A model generated the notes under the pieces. It made no database searches. It saw only the letters and a program-made list of their open reading frames with translations, and was not told where the DNA came from. A stretch of DNA of 64,000 bases, from assembly GCA_907164885.2 (NCBI GenBank), contig OU015496.1, forward strand, positions 140,030,685 through 140,094,684. Reading direction: 5' to 3'. How positions within the stretch are numbered: the first letter of the stretch is position 1; the number at the start of each line of letters is the position of its first letter. A program made the position numbers and the translations under genes. The DNA comes from Dolomedes plantarius (Eukaryota > Arthropoda > Arachnida > Araneae > Dolomedidae). Of the stretch, positions 24,103-35,019 are shown in pieces.

Positions 24103-27100
24103 ATGTGCCCGACCACCGACTACATATGTATATTTATGGGTGGGAAGGGTGTTAAAGTTTTGAGGGCAGTGTCAGCTCATCGTACTACAGTACCCGACTG
24201 CTTCACATTGAAAATAGTTGGCAGTGGATTGTGGCTTCAAAATCATCCCTTTTCTGAGCTAAGGTGAGTGCGATTTATTTAATACTTTTATTATTGAATC
24301 TTATTCTATGTCAATGAATGTAAACCTTATCTATTTTACTTTTTAAAATTTATCAGTAATATGCAATAGTGAGGAGGAAAAAAAACTATTGTTTTCATAC
24401 ATACTGTATGTGTAAATTTATAAAATTAGTCTGTTTTGTCTGTTTAAAAAAAATATTGTAGCTGATCATAAGGTTCCAAGTATTAAAGACCAATGCCCCT
24501 AAGACCTAAAAATTTAAAAGGTCAGTGCTTTCCCTGATATAGATTTACATTTATTTTTATTGGGCTGAAATATATATTTCTGTTGTTTGATTTTACATAT
24601 TCTGTTTCTATATTGTTAATTTAGTTATTAAATTTACTAAGCATGCTATGAAATAGGATCTTGGGATTTACTTTATTATTGAACTTAAACTATTCTTAAA
24701 AAAAGTGACAGCGTATTTAATTTTTTATGCTAACATTTTTATTCAAATAAGTTTAAAAATGTAATTTCCAGTAATTTTTGTCTTTCTATTTATCATTATT
24801 TATATATACATACATATATATCCTTCTATCCATCTATCTATCTCTCTCTATCACATATATAGATACATATATATAGGAAGGGAATTTGGCAATATATAAT
24901 AATGAATTAATGCACAGTTTTTGTATTCAACTGATGAAAAATTCATATTCTGATCTAAATTTTATATTATAAGTATGTAAAAATTATAGTTAAAATTTTC
25001 TTCTGATGTAACTATTTCAAAAGGATTTATCAGTAATTTTATCATTAATCTTGGAATGCTGAAAATAAAACAATAAGGATACTGTGTTTCAGGCATACAT
25101 AAAGTTTTAATTTTTAAATACAAAATGTGAGGTTCTCCCTCTCTTCAGTTCTTTTTATTTTAGATGAAATATAAAAAGGAAGCATATATGTTTTTCTTTT
25201 TTAAAAAAAATTTCAAGTGCTGTAATTAGTTACATACATAGTTTTTGTTAAAAACCAAACTGAATTTCATGTGTTAAAACCTGATATTTTGTTTCCATTT
25301 GTTAATTTTTGTTGTTTATATAACTTTCCTTAAGTATTTTAATAATTAAAAGTCCCTTAATAATTTTTTCTGTGGTAAAAACTGAAAGTATAGTTCAGTT
25401 TTATGTTTGCACAAATACTGCCTAATGTCTATTATGCACTTGATGTCTTACTCGTGTAATGATAGTATTCTACCTTCATATTTAAAATCTTTGTATATGG
25501 CATATTTTTTTCACCTCTCATGCAGGACTTATTTATTCATATTATTAAAAAGTAACCCCTATCTCTACTCTGTGGCTAGTTTTACCCCTAATAAACCAAA
25601 GTACGGTTGTCTATATGGATTGGTAAAGACATTGTAAGTAATAAATTTTGAAAAGTTATTTTTTTATTACAAAAAAATATTGTTTTTGATTCTGTTGAAA
25701 AATTTTATGTCTATTGATGAGCATGTTGAGGATTTATTTATTAAAGTGAATTCTTAGGTTTTTTTTTTTTTTTTTACTTTCAATCAAAACAAAAGTTAAT
25801 TGTGTTCTTTTAAAAATAAAGTAATTAAAATTATTGAAAACCAAAATAATATTTTAGCTTAAATGTATTTCTTCTTAATTTTGAGGGAAATAAGTATTCT
25901 GGTTTTAATATAAATGTCTGTTAAAGAGGTTAAGCAATTTATGAATTTTAATTTCGAAATATATATGGCACACCTTTTGTATTTTTGTAAGTTTGGCTGT
26001 ATTTTAAAGAAAGTGGGGAGAAATATAGATGAGTTTATTAATGGTCTGAAAAAGTATGGATCTGCATTCTCAAAAGAATCTAAAAATATAAATCTTGCCA
26101 TAAGTTATTTAGGATTATTGACCATTGGAATTAATGTGTTAAGACAGTCCTTTTTTTTTCCTTTTTGAAAAAAATATCAATACAGGTTAAGAATAACATG
26201 TCTATATAATTTTTACTGCAGATAGTTGAATATTATTTAAAACCTTGAAGCAAAATTACTTTTAACTTTTCCCAAGCAAGTTTGTATATGTAAATGTATT
26301 ATGCTTTTTAACATCCTTTTTTAAACAATTTAAAAAAACTTTATAAGAGTTGTATAGATGCGAATATGTATAAAATGTTGCTACACAGTTCTTATTTTTA
26401 TGTTTAATTAATTTTTTTTCTATTTAGCTATTTAGTCTAGAATCAATTAGTGCAGGAAAACAATTTCTTCATAACATCTGCACTTCATTAAGTTTTGTTC
26501 TCTATTTTTAGATATTAGGAGCTCTTTAAGACCTTCCTGGCTTTTCACATTCCACCAGATCCCAAAACTATCAACTCAACAGGAACTTGAAATGGTAAAA
26601 ATATGGATTTATTACAAAATTGTACTTTGCTGTATTTGAAACATACGTTACACTATATTAATTTTGCACCTGTATCTAATTCATGCATTAAAATAAATTT
26701 ATCTTCAACATCATGAATTATAAAATTTTGGTTATGCGCATTTTGAAATTAATGTATTAGTAGTACCTGTATGAGATTCATCCTTAAAATAATAATAATA
26801 GTAATAATGCACACATTAGGATTTATACTTTGGAGGGACTAGTCTCTTAATCTAGCAGGTACTTTACTGAAACATGGAGGATCAGTTCTCTATGCTGCAG
26901 CTGCAGTTAAAATTTTGTTATGGACTGGTAATGACAGATATATCCACTCATTCTCACGAACCTTTTTAGCTTAATATGGAAAAATTTGTTCGCTCCTGTG
27001 TGTCATTTCTTGCTAGCTGTTTTCAAAATTTAAAATTTCAAAATTTCAAATCCTAATGTCAAGATCTGACAAACATTGCAATAAAAATTGAGCAAAAAAG

Positions 27101-27257
27101 TGTCCATTAATGTAGAAGCTGTCACTGGGCACTTTAAAAGTTTAACTACGTGAAAATCAAAATCAACTTTGATACTGAAATGCATAACATTTATGAAGTT
27201 TATTTTATATTTCAGATGAATACTGCAGCCGAAAAAAAGCTTGACTATCTGAACTGA
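24103..27257 (+). CDS. Candidate three-exon small gene, unknown function
   Basis: I do not recognise this protein. Three segments join into one 92-codon frame. Exon 1 is 24103-24263, with the consensus donor AAG|GTGAGTG. Exon 2 is 26519-26594, with acceptor ATTAG|G and donor ATG|GTAAAA. Exon 3 is 27216-27257, with the pyrimidine-rich acceptor TTTATATTTCAG and stop TGA. An AATAAA with a GT-rich tail follows at 27323. A second in-frame ATG at 24136 would give 81 codons. The product is basic and lacks a clear signal peptide; the C-terminus reads E-K-K-L-D-Y-L-N. Weak point: an AG seven bases earlier at exon 2 would put a stop in frame. It may be a gene captured by the TIR element, or coincidence. 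Confidence 0.3.
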
Positions 27258-27322
27258 AGATTTTGATTGAAAATAATAAATTTTTGGTTATTTAAATACA
27301 AAAATATGTACATATATATGTA

Positions 27323-27328
27323 AATAAA
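27323..27328 (+). terminator. Polyadenylation signal AATAAA
   Basis: Located 66 bp after the candidate stop codon and followed by T/GT-rich sequence (TTTCTCTGTATTTGTAA), the usual layout of a cleavage site. Confidence 0.4.
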
Positions 27329-28722
27329 GTTTCTCTGTATTTGTAATTTTGTTTGCTGGGATTTTTTTTATTTAAATGTGAGTTTATTTTCTTTCTCATT
27401 AAAGTGTGAATTTGAAACCATTTCACTTTGAAAAGATTTAGCAGGAAGGATGAATGCAATTTACATGAGTTATTTCATTTCTATGTAGAAAAGTATATTT
27501 ATAGTAAATATCTATTAGCACATTATAAAATTTTCAGGGAGCTATTTTTCCTGGAGCTATTTTTGTTTAGAGCAACTAGGTAAGTATATTAACACATTAT
27601 GAAGTTTATAAAGCATGTAAGTATAAATGGGTGATTTATCGAATAGAGCTAGTTTATACTTGTCAAAAACTTGTCTTATAAAATAATTATCTATATTTCC
27701 TGAAATCTTTGTTGTTGCAGTTTGAGATATTGTAATTGTCTCTGAACTAGTTGTTTGGGATCATGGTATCTCTACCAATTAGAAATATATATTACTGAAC
27801 TCAAAGTAATTAATTTTCTGCTTCATTTAATAAAATGTTAATATCTCTCCTATGTTAAAGGTAAGATCTGAAAATTCCTTGATCAAATATTTGTACCTCA
27901 GTTTAATCAAACTAAAAGTTGTAAAGAAAGCTTTTTGCCCAACGAAATTTTAAGGTTTTATACATTATAATATTCATAAGTTTCCTGTAAATTTTATTTC
28001 ACTGGTATATAGAAGCACCACCACTAAATCTCATCATAAAATTCAGTTAAAAATTGTTTTCTTTTAATTTGGGTTTTTTTTGTTCCTCTCTGTTACCCCG
28101 TGACGGAAACTGATTTAAAAAAAATAATGGATGCTTGATTAACATTTTAAATTTCTGATATCCTTACAATTTTTAGACAGCCTTTCATCACTTATGATAT
28201 AAGTTTGCAAGATTTTATAACAGATATTTAGCTTTGTTTTTATGAGACTTTGAAAAAATATCCTTAAATTTAACATCAATTAAATTTCAAATATAGGTGT
28301 ATAGCGCAGGGTGATCTTTCTTTCCACGAGAAAGAATATGAGGGAATTGAGATAATAAATACATAAACAATGAATAATGAATTACGGGGAAAATTGGCAA
28401 CCTTTCGAATAATATAGCTTAAACTCATTTACTTAAAAGAACTCATTAGACATGGGTTTTATAACCCGAAATAAAGTGAGATATTGAACTCGAAATAAGA
28501 GTTCGTCTGCTCATGTTGGTGTGTTTTTTCGACGCACTTTAAAGTGAGTTGTATAACCCATTTTAATGAGTTGGTGGTGGGTAAATGAACCCGCTTGGGA
28601 TCTGGGTTCTAGAACCCACTTTCCCACATGGGTTGTACGACTCACCAAAAGCGAGTTCCCCTGTGCAGTGGATTTGAACTCGGAGAAGTGGGTTCACCGA
28701 ACGACTTTTTTTTCTCTGTGTG

Positions 28723-29106
28723 GGTGATGATAACAAAAAACGTTTATTTTGGCCCTTAGCTAAAATTCTTGAGTTGATTCCAGGACGCGATGGAAAGTGC
28801 CGTACAGTTAAACTTAAGACCCAGCACGGAGAAGTTTTACGTCCAATACAACGTATTTTCCCTTTGGAGATACAGGTGAATGAAAGAAACTTAATTGGCG
28901 ATACGAAACGGGGTGTAGAGGAATCCAATTCTGGCGCTGTTTGTAATTTTGCAGGTGGAACAGCACCTGATAAGATAGTAATGAAACGATACACCTCCTC
29001 TGGAAGATGTGTAAGAGCTCCAAAAAGACTGGATCTTTTTAATAATGTTTGTTTTGAACTTGAGACTCAATCTGAGTCTCAAGGGGGGGAGGATGTTGCG
29101 AAGTGA
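28723..29106 (+). pseudogene. BEL pol C-terminus (DUF5641-like), separated by the insertion
   Basis: Continues the pol frame on the far side of the TIR element. It contains the W-P-L-A-K-I-L-E-L-I-P-G-R-D-G segment and L-R-P-I-Q-R-I-F-P-L-E, the conserved tail of BEL integrases. The stop (TGA at 29104-29106) lies 11 bp inside the 3' LTR, so gag-pol used LTR sequence for its last codons. Confidence 0.9.
29081..29093 (+). promoter_or_regulatory. BEL polypurine tract
   Basis: AAGGGGGGGAGGA directly precedes the 3' LTR and would prime plus-strand DNA synthesis. Confidence 0.85.
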
Positions 29107-29344
29107 AGCGAAAATAGGCGCTGCGCGAAGTGAAGTGAACTTACGCGGCACGCCGCTGTATATAACGCCAGGCTGGCACTTGAGTTTATGTCTTCTGTAA
29201 GCAAATGAGCGCTGACTGTGATGCCGGATTGCTGTCGTTGGAATAAATTTATGATTTTTGTGCTTCTTGAAGGACTTTGTCTTTTATTTCCAAGGCACCT
29301 AGCATCGGGTAGATGCAACCCGTGAATGAACTGAATTTACAACA
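29094..29344 (+). repeat. BEL 3' LTR
   Basis: Same 251-bp sequence as 17286-17536, and it also encodes the last codons of pol. Confidence 0.95.
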
Positions 29345-29666
29345 CCTACGTTAATAAACCGCGGTAGTTTTGTTAGAAGAGACTATCTGAATTTTTTTTA
29401 ATGTAAATAATATTTTAAACTTAAATTATTCGGGGGAAAAAATCTGGTATTGTGAGTTTTAAATGCCCATAAATGCCTTTGGTGGACGAAATTTATGAAA
29501 TTAATCCCGTTTCAAGGTGTAGAAAAGTTCAGGCTAACTGAAAATACGATTTTTATTGGATTATTAGCATTCGTGTAGCTGTCAATAGTCGACAAATTTT
29601 CTCCATAGCAGACACATTTTCTCCGAGGTGAGCAAATCCAATAGGTTGAGTACACAGCAGCCTTAA

Positions 29667-30256
29667 ACTCTGAGTTTATATATTCCTTGTAAGGCAATAC
29701 AATTAAAACTACGAACTATGGCACCATATTCCAAAGAATACAGATAGCCTGTTTTGAGTAATGGGTTACCTAGTAATAAATGTTTTTAATACTGTTACAT
29801 GCTGTATTCTGCATTAACTTTGCAGATAAAAGATTGGTTCTTTTCTTATTCTACTGCTAATTCTATCTATCTGCTAAAAGAGAAATCTTCAATTTGTCAC
29901 AATTTTTTTTTTTTGAAAAACGAGGATAAATTGGCAATATTTTAAGTCAAGGAAGAATTACGAAAGTGTTCGACTAACAAGATCGTAAATAAACTCAAAA
30001 ATTTTCATCAAACACATTTTTTGAACACAGAAGAAACTTCTCAGTATGATGAGAAAAAAGTTATTTCCGGTTTATGCATTATGAATTACGCAAATAGCTT
30101 GATATATTTAATTAAATTATGTGAAAATAATTTATTTCGGGGAAATTCTGAAATTGCCTTAAATTCTAAGAAAACCTGTGAATATTGGGTAACCCTACAG
30201 GTTATGTGTGATCTCGGCTATTACTTCCGGTTTTCCCTTAATAAATTTATATCATA
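29667..30256. other. No recognisable gene
   Basis: AT-rich; a frame at 30021-30260 runs into the Helitron end and has no domain. Confidence 0.5.
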
Positions 30257-30948
30257 CTAGCTGAATACCCGTACTTCGCTACGGAATACATTCAGATTAA
30301 ATGAAACGATCAATTGGTGAAAAAAAACAAAAAAAAATTTATAAAACAATCGTAAGGGATATTTTTATAGACAAAATAATGTAGAAGAAAATATTCAAAT
30401 TTAATCTAGTAGAACATATTAAAGAATATGGTACAGTTTGAGGAATATATCTTTTTCTATATTTTAATATTTTTTTGGAAAACGTCCAATCGTCTGCCGC
30501 ATTAGCAAGAAATTTTTTTTTGTATATTTCGTTGTTATGCACGTGACGATAAATTAATTTAAAGTACCAGAAAAAGAAATCATGTGATCAGCATTTAATA
30601 AATTAAATTCTAAAAATTAATCTTTAAAAATTCACCAAAAATCAGAAAATGGAGGTAAAGATTCGAAAAAGATTTCATTTTAAAGGAATTTTTATGATCT
30701 GTCTCGTGATATAAATTTTATAACCCTCAAATTATTATTTTAAATGAAAACGTAAAAAAAGTTAGTAAAGCAGCTTAAAAATTTAATTTTAAAAAATCTG
30801 AAGAATTTTTCAAAAATATTTCTTAGAGCACCCCTACACTATAAGAAGAATCGCCATGCAAAATTTCAGCCCTTTAGGTCCATCGGTTTGGTCTGTGTGT
30901 TGTCTGTCAGTCAGTCAGTCAGTTACGGATGTGTTTTATATATCTAGA
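30257..30948 (-). mobile_element. Helitron-like non-autonomous element, family 1, copy 1
   Basis: On the minus strand it begins TCTAGATATATAAAACACATCCGTAACTGACTGACTG-type at 30948. It ends at 30257 with the hairpin CCGTAGCGAAGTACGGG, a 7-nt spacer and CTAG, followed by T: the Helitron 3' signature. It matches 56922-57602 throughout, including the GACTGAC repeat and the CAAACCG...GGCTGAAATTTTGCA block. No RepHel helicase coding, so it would depend on another element. Confidence 0.85.
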
Positions 30949-31326
30949 CAACGTCTACAAAATGTTTGTCCTTTTAATAACGTGACGAAAGTGCCTAGCT
31001 TCTTTTCCACAGACATGTAGGGAGATAGCGGGAGAGGACTCTTGAGGCAAATTTGCATCTTTTATATATTGCAACAACTGTATTAACCAAAACGGATCTA
31101 TACTTCCTTCCGAAACACCAATGCGACCGTCTGAAGTTTTATTCTGCCTTTGACACGCTGTTCTTAGCCGTTAGTTTCGAGAAAATGTTATTTGCTCGAA
31201 ACGTTACTGTTCGAGCTGCGAGGGGTCCTTGTTAAAGAATTTTTAAAGGTCAACATTTTTTATCTACATCTGACGCTAAATTCAGAGGATGTATCTTTCT
31301 TCATAAATAACCGCTTTATGTGTTGA
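30949..31326. other. No recognisable gene
   Basis: Unique AT-rich spacer. The short frame at 31053-31235 shows no domain. Confidence 0.5.
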
Positions 31327-31953
31327 GTTGGTTGATAGCTCTACGGTCACCTTTTGGTATAAGAGGGCTAATTTGACCGGGAACTACTGCTTAAGGCTTC
31401 TGTGTACTAACCCTATTGGATTCGCTCACTTCAATGGTAAACTACGGAGAAAATGTGTCCAAGGACTGCCGACTTGGATTGAAAGATTTTTTTAAAAATT
31501 GTACTCCGTAATAGAGAAAGGAATTTTACACCTTGGGGCATTTTTCGTTAAAACTAATGCATATTTATGGGTATTTTAGGTTTGAAAAAAAAATGCAAAT
31601 AATATTTTGAAATTTAAATTATTTCGGGGAAAAATCTGTTATAGTATGTTTTAAATGCTCTGAAATTCCTTTGGTGGACGAAATTTATAAAATGAATCCT
31701 GTTGCAGGGTGCAGAAAAGTTCAGGCTCTCTGAAAATACCATTTTTATTTAATTATCAGCATTTATGTAGTTGTAAACAAGAGACTAATTTTCTCCATAG
31801 GTTAACATTGAGGTGAGACAATCCAGTAGGGTTAGTATACAGCAGCCTTAAAGCCGATTCCGAACGGCTACAAACATCCATGCTACTAATGGGATTCGAA
31901 CCACAGATTCTGGTAGCGAAAGGCCAGAGTCCTAGCCATTCAACCATCGGGAT
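31327..31953 (-). repeat. tRNA-derived SINE-C, split by MITE-T copy B
   Basis: The head at 31852-31953 (minus) has an A-box-like TGGTTGAATGGCTAGG and a B box GGTTCGAATCC. The tail part lies at 31327-31394. Comparison with the intact copy at 48714-48892 shows that the break falls exactly at its TTTAAAGCC word, that is at TTAA. It is not a functional tRNA gene. Confidence 0.8.
31391..31851 (+). mobile_element. MITE-T copy B
   Basis: Element 31395-31847 (453 bp) between TTAA duplications (31391-31394 and 31848-31851). Inverted ends start GGCTTCTGTGTACTAACCC and the complement of GGCTGCTGTATACTAACCC, similar for about 60 bp. The compact interior lacks repeat D, showing the basic form of the family. 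Confidence 0.9.
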
Positions 31954-32099
31954 TGCATCATAGATTATGCTTATTTTAGCTCTGACTTAATACTAAACCA
32001 TAACATTCATTTTGTGTATATTTGGTGTAAAGATTTTAATAGAGAATTTATTGAAAATAATAGCCGGCTCGAGGTTTAAAAACCCGAGCTAGAATGTTG

Positions 32100-32386
32100 G
32101 TACGGACCAGGGCCGCCCAGAAGTGGGGGGGGGGCAACTGGGGCACTTTGCCCCAGGCCCCCAACTGCCGGAGGGGCCCCAAAAAATTATTTATTAGATT
32201 TCCTCCGAAAGAAAATTCTGAAACTTGTACCGTACTTCAAAATTCAAAATAGTCTCCTAAAAAAAGGGCCCCCCCCAAAAAAAAAAAAAAATAATAAAAA
32301 ATTATTCGATTAATCAGATTTCTTGGGGCCCCCAACAGAAGTTTGCCGCAGGCCCCGTAAAGTCTCTGGGTGGCCCTGGTACGGAC
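32100..32386. mobile_element. hAT-type MITE, 271 bp
   Basis: Element 32108-32378 with inverted ends CAGGGCCGCCCAGA / CAGGGCCACCCAGA and a perfect 8-bp TSD, GTACGGAC (32100-32107 and 32379-32386). Subterminal GGGGCC/GGCCCC blocks give strong folding potential. Non-coding. Confidence 0.95.
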
Positions 32387-32404
32387 AAGTGGTCGTCATA
32401 ATGA

Positions 32405-33307
32405 TTGATTCGCTAACCTCAATGTTAACCTATGGAGAAAAATTTGTCTACCATTGACAGCTACATAAATGCTGATAATTCAATAATTACAAGATAAAAA
32501 GATCTTTTTATATACCACGTTTTTAAATTTTCTGTTGAACCATATAAACTTGACAATTCTCTCTTAATTGCTCAAACCCTCACTTAATTATTCTTTTTCA
32601 CTTTCTTTTATTTAATTTTAATCACTTTTTAGTCGTTTCCACTATCCACAGACTAACTTTAATTTTTATAATTTTTTAAAATTTTTCGCACAATATTTTT
32701 GTAAACAAACTAAATTCACATGTATTCTGTTTTCAAAATCGTCAAACGCCGTTACGCAAAAGTGCACTCATTGAATTCGATCGAAGTGCCACCTTGCGGA
32801 TTTTTTTGGCTAAAAGTATTAAAAGAATGCATTGTCATCGTGTTATGAGCTATTCTAAAATTTTCAAATGTCTAGCTAGTCGAAGTTAGTTAAAAATCGA
32901 TTGCAAGATTTGTACTGGACAAACACACAAACACATACACAAACAAACAAGAAAGCGAGTTAATATAAACATGGTAATAAAAATGGTATCTTCAGATAGA
33001 CTGAACTTTTTCTGCACCTTGCAACAGGATGATTCATTTTATAAATTTCGTCCACCAACGGAATTTATGCTGGTTTAAAACACACTATACCAGATTTTTT
33101 TCCTTCGAATAATTTAAATTTAAAAATATTATTTGCATTTTCTTAAATGAAAAATGCCTCAAGGTGTAAGATTTCTTTCTTTCTTTGTTACGAAGTACAA
33201 TTAAAAAAAAATCTTTAAATCCAAGTCGGCAATCCTTGGACACATTTTCTCCATAGGTTAACACTGAGGTGAGCAAATCCAATAGGGTTAGTACACAGCA
33301 GCCTTAA
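32405..33307 (-). mobile_element. MITE-T copy C, truncated at one end
   Basis: The full end is at 33303 (inverted repeat, then TTAA at 33304-33307). The opposite end lacks its outermost 25 bp or so at 32405. It shares the longer interior of copy E in reverse, including the AAATCGATTGCAAGATTTGTAC block, so long and short forms of the family coexist. Confidence 0.8.
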
Positions 33308-35019
33308 CTAATCGTTTAACTAAGACTCATCGAGGAGAAATCAGTTTCGTCAGATATATATGTAAAAATTTATCAATAAAATATGAAAATCCTTTGTTGT
33401 TGGCTTCAAAAACAAAGGGAAAATATGAAGGAGAAGTCACAGGTAATAAGCACTTGACGTATCACCAGCTAAGATCGGGTGGTAGAATACACGAGCCATG
33501 TTTAGAAACCTGGGTTCGAATTACGGTGCTCGAGAGTGGTCTTTGTAATATGTTTACACAGAAAACCCAGATTCTCGTAAACAAACTTTGAAAAGACTCA
33601 CTGATGCTTTATACATCTCTCGAGTAAAAGGAAATCAGTGCATTTCTGTAATATTTCCTAGGAAAACGAATCCGATGATTGTTTTTCACTGAAAACATAA
33701 AAGAGACATAGAATTCTTATTTTCTGTGAGACTTCACTGTTTTCCCGTAAAGCCTATATATTTATTACCTTGATAGATTAGGTTTTCCAAGGATTTTCTT
33801 ATTTAATCACATGTTGCCAGCAGGCGGTTAGTAGAGAAATCGATGGAGGAGCAACCGTTGCTAAGTATTGCTCGTGCCCCAAATCTAAGCTCTCAGACTG
33901 TTTCCATCTTTGACCACTATCCTTTTACAGAAACTGAACAGCAATTATTGATTAACATGAACGAAGATACAAATTTCGAACTATTAATCGATATTTTAAT
34001 ATTTTTGGCAAATATGAAATACCGTAATACAATATGTATTATGTATAAATATTGGATAAATATATACTTGTTTGCATATTTCTTTTTTACATGTTTCATT
34101 CTTGTGTAATATATTCACTAAACCTTGAAGCAGTTTTAAAATTTTTTTTATATTTTTTCCGATTTCATTTTTACAAAATTGTTTGAGATTGTTTGCCTCG
34201 ATTGAAGTTACTATATGACTTATTAATTATGCATAGTTTACGCACTAACTAATCAAACTACAATCAATCTAGTCTCTTTTACACGCAGAGTTGAATGATC
34301 GTTAAGTGAACGGATTAAATAAAAGTTTTCATGCCTGCAAAGTTTGCGCTCATTAGTTCAAGTTAGATAACTAGCCAAGAACTACACATCATACTGGATT
34401 ACACATCATTATTATTCATTCTAGACTCATTGAGGGCAGAGTATTTACCAAACAGAATACCTAAATTTTGATTTTATTTTTAAGGAGGGCAAGGTAATAT
34501 CGCTTGATAGACAGTCATTGTCGGAAAATGGAATTACCATCTAGGAAAAATTTAACTACCTTTAAAAAATCAAATTTTAGAATTATCATCTTGCTAGATG
34601 ATTTAATATATACATCAGATGTATGAACTGATTGCTATGTACTTGAAATTTTCTTTAAATGTAACTTTTAGAAGGGTTTTTTTTCCCGATAGAATATCAG
34701 TATACAAAACTGTAGCGAAAAAGTCAAAGGAATTATTTTTCCATTAATTTTACAACACATTTATCACAACACAGAACTCATGTTATGCACATTTGTTGTA
34801 AAGGTTTGTTGTAAAGGTTTGTCGATAGAGAATTTATTGAACATCCTCGCATGTAAAGGAAATATGAAGCCATTTCTCTTTAAAAGGAATTGGTTAAAGG
34901 AAGTGAAAAGTCTTTCGTCAAAGACATACCTTCCCCATGGCAGGGATCAAATTATTGGTGAGTTAATGTTTTAAATGGACCTTCTGACTATAACTTTGCC
35001 ATTTACGTTTTTGTTTTTT
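33308..35019. other. No supported gene
   Basis: AT-rich. A B-box-like GGGTTCGAATTAC at about 33510 may be a worn SINE head. An 88-codon frame at 33843-34109 starts with a clean ATG and ends in a hydrophobic stretch, but has no recognisable domain and weak codon character. I do not call either. Confidence 0.45.

Larger units (their letters stand above)
22550..28720 (+). mobile_element. 6171-bp TIR element inserted in BEL pol (unclassified, CACTA-like ends)
   Basis: Ends are inverted: CACAGAGAAAAAAAAGTCG on the left and its complement up to 28720. Each has a nearby palindrome around GGGTTCT..AACCC (22588-22610 and 28602-28622) and repeated GTGGGTT/AACCCAC words. The flanking dinucleotide TG (22548-22549, 28721-28722) is duplicated. 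Removing the element with one TG rejoins the pol frame exactly, which proves the borders. CACTA/EnSpm elements have CAC ends and 2-3-bp TSDs, but no transposase is visible, so the class is open. The interior is AT-rich with a possible spliced gene at 24103-27257. Confidence 0.85.
17281..29349 (+). mobile_element. BEL/Pao LTR retrotransposon with identical-looking LTRs
   Basis: Element 17286-29344, flanked by the 5-bp duplication CCTAC (17281-17285 and 29345-29349). The two 251-bp LTRs show no difference that I can find, pointing to a recent insertion. Order inside: LTR, primer-binding site, gag with zinc knuckles, aspartic protease, reverse transcriptase, RNase H, integrase, a C-terminal DUF5641-like domain, polypurine tract, LTR. 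A 6171-bp DNA element (22550-28720) splits pol. Without it the retrotransposon would be about 5.9 kb, a normal size for this clade. Confidence 0.95.
16967..29395 (+). repeat. Repeat D copy 1, interrupted by the BEL element
   Basis: Repeat D begins AACGTAGGATTACG and carries near its 3' end the complement GTAATCCTACGTT, then about 45 more bp ending near GACTACCTGAAAT. Here the left part is 16967-17285 (with a TA/TATACA microsatellite at 17146-17250) and the right part is 29345-29395. D copies at 35020-35380 and 60650-61010 lack the BEL. It sits at a different place in MITE-T than in copy E, so it moves on its own. Confidence 0.8.
16801..29666 (+). mobile_element. MITE-T copy A (TTAA target), split by nested insertions
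   Basis: The outermost layer. TTAA at 16801-16804 and 29663-29666 flank the family's terminal inverted repeat (consensus start GGCTGCTGTGTACTAACCC). The left terminus is 16805-16874 and the right is about 29590-29662, with the latter slightly rearranged. Family-specific interior sequence occurs at 16870-16966 and resumes at about 29396. Everything between comes from later insertions: the D repeat and then the BEL retrotransposon. The TTAA target suggests a piggyBac- or Kolobok-type transposase acting in trans. No coding capacity of its own. Confidence 0.85.

Noticed and set aside
25914..26168. 84-codon frame inside the 6.17-kb TIR element, with a hydrophobic end
   Set aside because: No recognised domain, AT-biased composition as in its surroundings; frames of this length occur by chance across 64 kb.
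33843..34109. 88-codon ATG frame
   Set aside because: No domain or splice signals; the hydrophobic end follows from T-rich sequence.
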